A DNA stretch of 64,000 nucleotides from NCBI GenBank assembly GCA_964354135.1, contig CAYGZA010000003.1, positions 4,221-68,220 on the forward strand, read 5' to 3'. The DNA is from CAYGZA01 sp964354135 (GTDB taxonomy: Bacteria; Planctomycetota; Planctomycetia; Pirellulales; Thermoguttaceae). The position numbers were made by a program, and so were the translations under genes. Under the pieces are notes generated by a model. That model saw only the letters and a list, made by a program, of their open reading frames with translations. It had not been told where the DNA came from and searched no databases. Below, piece after piece: positions 62,890 through 64,000 of the stretch. Positions within the stretch are counted from its first letter, which is position 1. Every line of letters begins with the position of its first letter.

Positions 62890-64000
62890 GTGCCAGCAGA
62901 AGCCAAACCGCTCTTTCGTCCCGACGTTCTCCGCACTCATCTTGCCGCCTTCCAGTTGCCGGCGCACGTCGAAGCCTTCCGCCCGAAGCTCGCGCACTGG
63001 GCCGACTTGCTCTCCTCGGGCAAGGCCAACGCGCTGAAGGAGCAGGAAATCCTCCCCGACTTCCTGACCGACTTCTTTTGCGACCTGCTCGGCTATACCC
63101 GGCCGGCGGATGGCGGCCCGCGGTACACCATCTCCCGCGAGAAGCACGTCCAAGTGGAAGGCGAGTATGCCGACGCGGTTTTGGGCGACTTCGGCCGGGG
63201 GCCAGAGAAGTTCATCGTCGCCTTGGAAGGCAAGGGGCCGAAAGACCCGCTGGACCGGCCCTACGGCGGCCGCCGCATGTCGGCCGTCGATCAAGGCTAC
63301 CGCTACGCCATTAACCTCCCCTGCGATTTCGTCATCGTCACCTCCATCCGGCAGACTCGGCTTTACTCGAAGGGAGCGGACCAGCAGACCTATGAGCGCT
63401 TCGACACCGAAGCGCTTGCCGAGAGTGACGCCCTGCTGAAGCGGTTCGTCTTCTTGCTGGGCGCGGAGCGGGTTATACCGGAAACGGAGCGTTGCCACTT
63501 CCATGAATTGCTGAGCGAATCGGAGCGGGTCGGGAAGGAGCTGACCAAGGAGTTCTACCTCCGCTACGCCGACATGCGGCAAGACGCCTTCCAGCGGCTT
63601 TGCCGCGACAACCCCGACGTGCCCCGCCACGACGTGCTGAGTTGCGCCCAAAAGCTCCTTGACCGGGTGCTCTTCTGCGCCTTCTGCGAAGATCGGGGTT
63701 TGCTGCCCACCGAAACCATCCGCAAGGCGTACGAACATCGCGACCCCTACCACCCGCGCCCGATTTGGGAGAACTTCCGCGGCCTGTTCCATTCGATCAA
63801 TCGCGGCAACGCGGCCTTGGGCATCCACGCCTACAACGGCGGGCTGTTTGCCGACGATCGAGTCTTGGACCGCCTGAAGGTGTCCGACGAAGTCTGCGCC
63901 TACTTCCGGGAGTTGGGGAGCTACGATTACCGCCCTGCGCATCAGGCGGCGGCCTACGCCCCGGCGGGCAAAATGGGGACTGGCTCCGCGGACCTACCCA
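62890..64000 (+). CDS. Eco57I-type restriction-modification enzyme, 3' end outside window
   Basis: At least 370 codons from GTG at 62890. The N-terminal region shows ILPDFLTDFFCDLLGYTRP, then VALEGKGPKDPLDRPYGGRRMSAVDQGYRYA with a PD-(D/E)xK-like site (EGKGPKD), YSKGADQQTYERFD, and KLLDRVLFCAFCEDRGLLP. These are features of type IIG / PglX-like enzymes with an N-terminal nuclease and a later Eco57I methylase domain. The methylase NPPY motif would lie beyond the window. The last ~15 codons (APAGKMGTGSADLP) no longer look like the expected VDILGHIFE region, so the gene may be interrupted. Confidence 0.75.
   Translation, partial: MPAEAKPLFRPDVLRTHLAAFQLPAHVEAFRPKLAHWADLLSSGKANALKEQEILPDFLTDFFCDLLGYTRPADGGPRYTISREKHVQVEGEYADAVLGDFGRGPEKFIVALEGKGPKDPLDRPYGGRRMSAVDQGYRYAINLPCDFVIVTSIRQTRLYSKGADQQTYERFDTEALAESDALLKRFVFLLGAERVIPETERCHFHELLSESERVGKELTKEFYLRYADMRQDAFQRLCRDNPDVPRHDVLSCAQKLLDRVLFCAFCEDRGLLPTETIRKAYEHRDPYHPRPIWENFRGLFHSINRGNAALGIHAYNGGLFADDRVLDRLKVSDEVCAYFRELGSYDYRPAHQAAAYAPAGKMGTGSADLP

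Overview
The window is GC-rich (roughly 65 %) bacterial chromosome, most likely from a planctomycete. This is inferred from a DUF1080 (3-keto-disaccharide hydrolase) protein, the remnant of a Gfo/Idh/MocA oxidoreductase, von Willebrand A and HEAT-repeat proteins, a sialidase with a fucokinase/GDP-fucose pyrophosphorylase fusion, and many dispersed palindromic repeats. No rRNA, tRNA, CRISPR array or insertion sequence was recognised.

Layout. 1-6.7 kb: a large vWA protein (truncated by the window edge), a class I methyltransferase and an exported HEAT-repeat protein. 7.1-12.7 kb (minus strand): hemA, resB and ccsA, i.e. tetrapyrrole synthesis plus System II cytochrome c maturation, ending in an internally deleted oxidoreductase remnant. 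13.6-31.6 kb: an electron-transfer island. It holds a 14-heme outer-membrane-type lipoprotein cytochrome beside a predicted MtrB/PioB-like beta-barrel. On the opposite strand are a 12-heme NapC/NirT-type cytochrome, an 11-heme cytochrome fused to a membrane cytochrome b (CbcL-like), and a tetraheme cytochrome. Next come a Rieske protein, cytochrome b and a 9-heme cytochrome, then a 7-heme/MopB/4Fe-4S/NrfD operon resembling the Qrc or alternative complex III family, with a small membrane protein and an SPFH protein. Six proteins carry 57 heme-binding motifs in about 13 kb. 32.9-37.6 kb: ccmEFABC plus a ccmD-like gene, a second (System I) cytochrome c maturation pathway with a cysteine-type CcmE.

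37.7-49.7 kb: an exported repeat-type protein, a lipoprotein, solitary or degenerate toxin-antitoxin genes, a sialidase / GH5-like / fucokinase operon, an HtrA protease and a GT87-like mannosyltransferase-type membrane protein. 49.7-56.3 kb (minus strand): a sugar catabolism cluster with an exported FucI-like protein, two SDR dehydrogenases, an UlaG-like metallo-hydrolase and a three-part fusion of E1-alpha, E1-beta and a lipoyl domain. 56.5-64 kb: a DUF1080 protein, peptide deformylase, a vWA protein, two tiny membrane proteins, an antitoxin with a truncated mazF, an NfnAB/SudAB-like flavoprotein pair, and the 5' part of an Eco57I-type restriction-modification enzyme.

How the parts fit. The two cytochrome maturation systems would supply the large set of multiheme cytochromes. 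The three membrane quinone modules would pass electrons to periplasmic hemes, and the 14-heme lipoprotein with its barrel is a candidate route across the outer membrane. Extracellular electron transfer, or the reverse uptake of electrons (for example from Fe(II)), is the leading hypothesis; the sequence does not fix the direction. The carbohydrate genes suggest growth on sialylated and fucosylated glycans.
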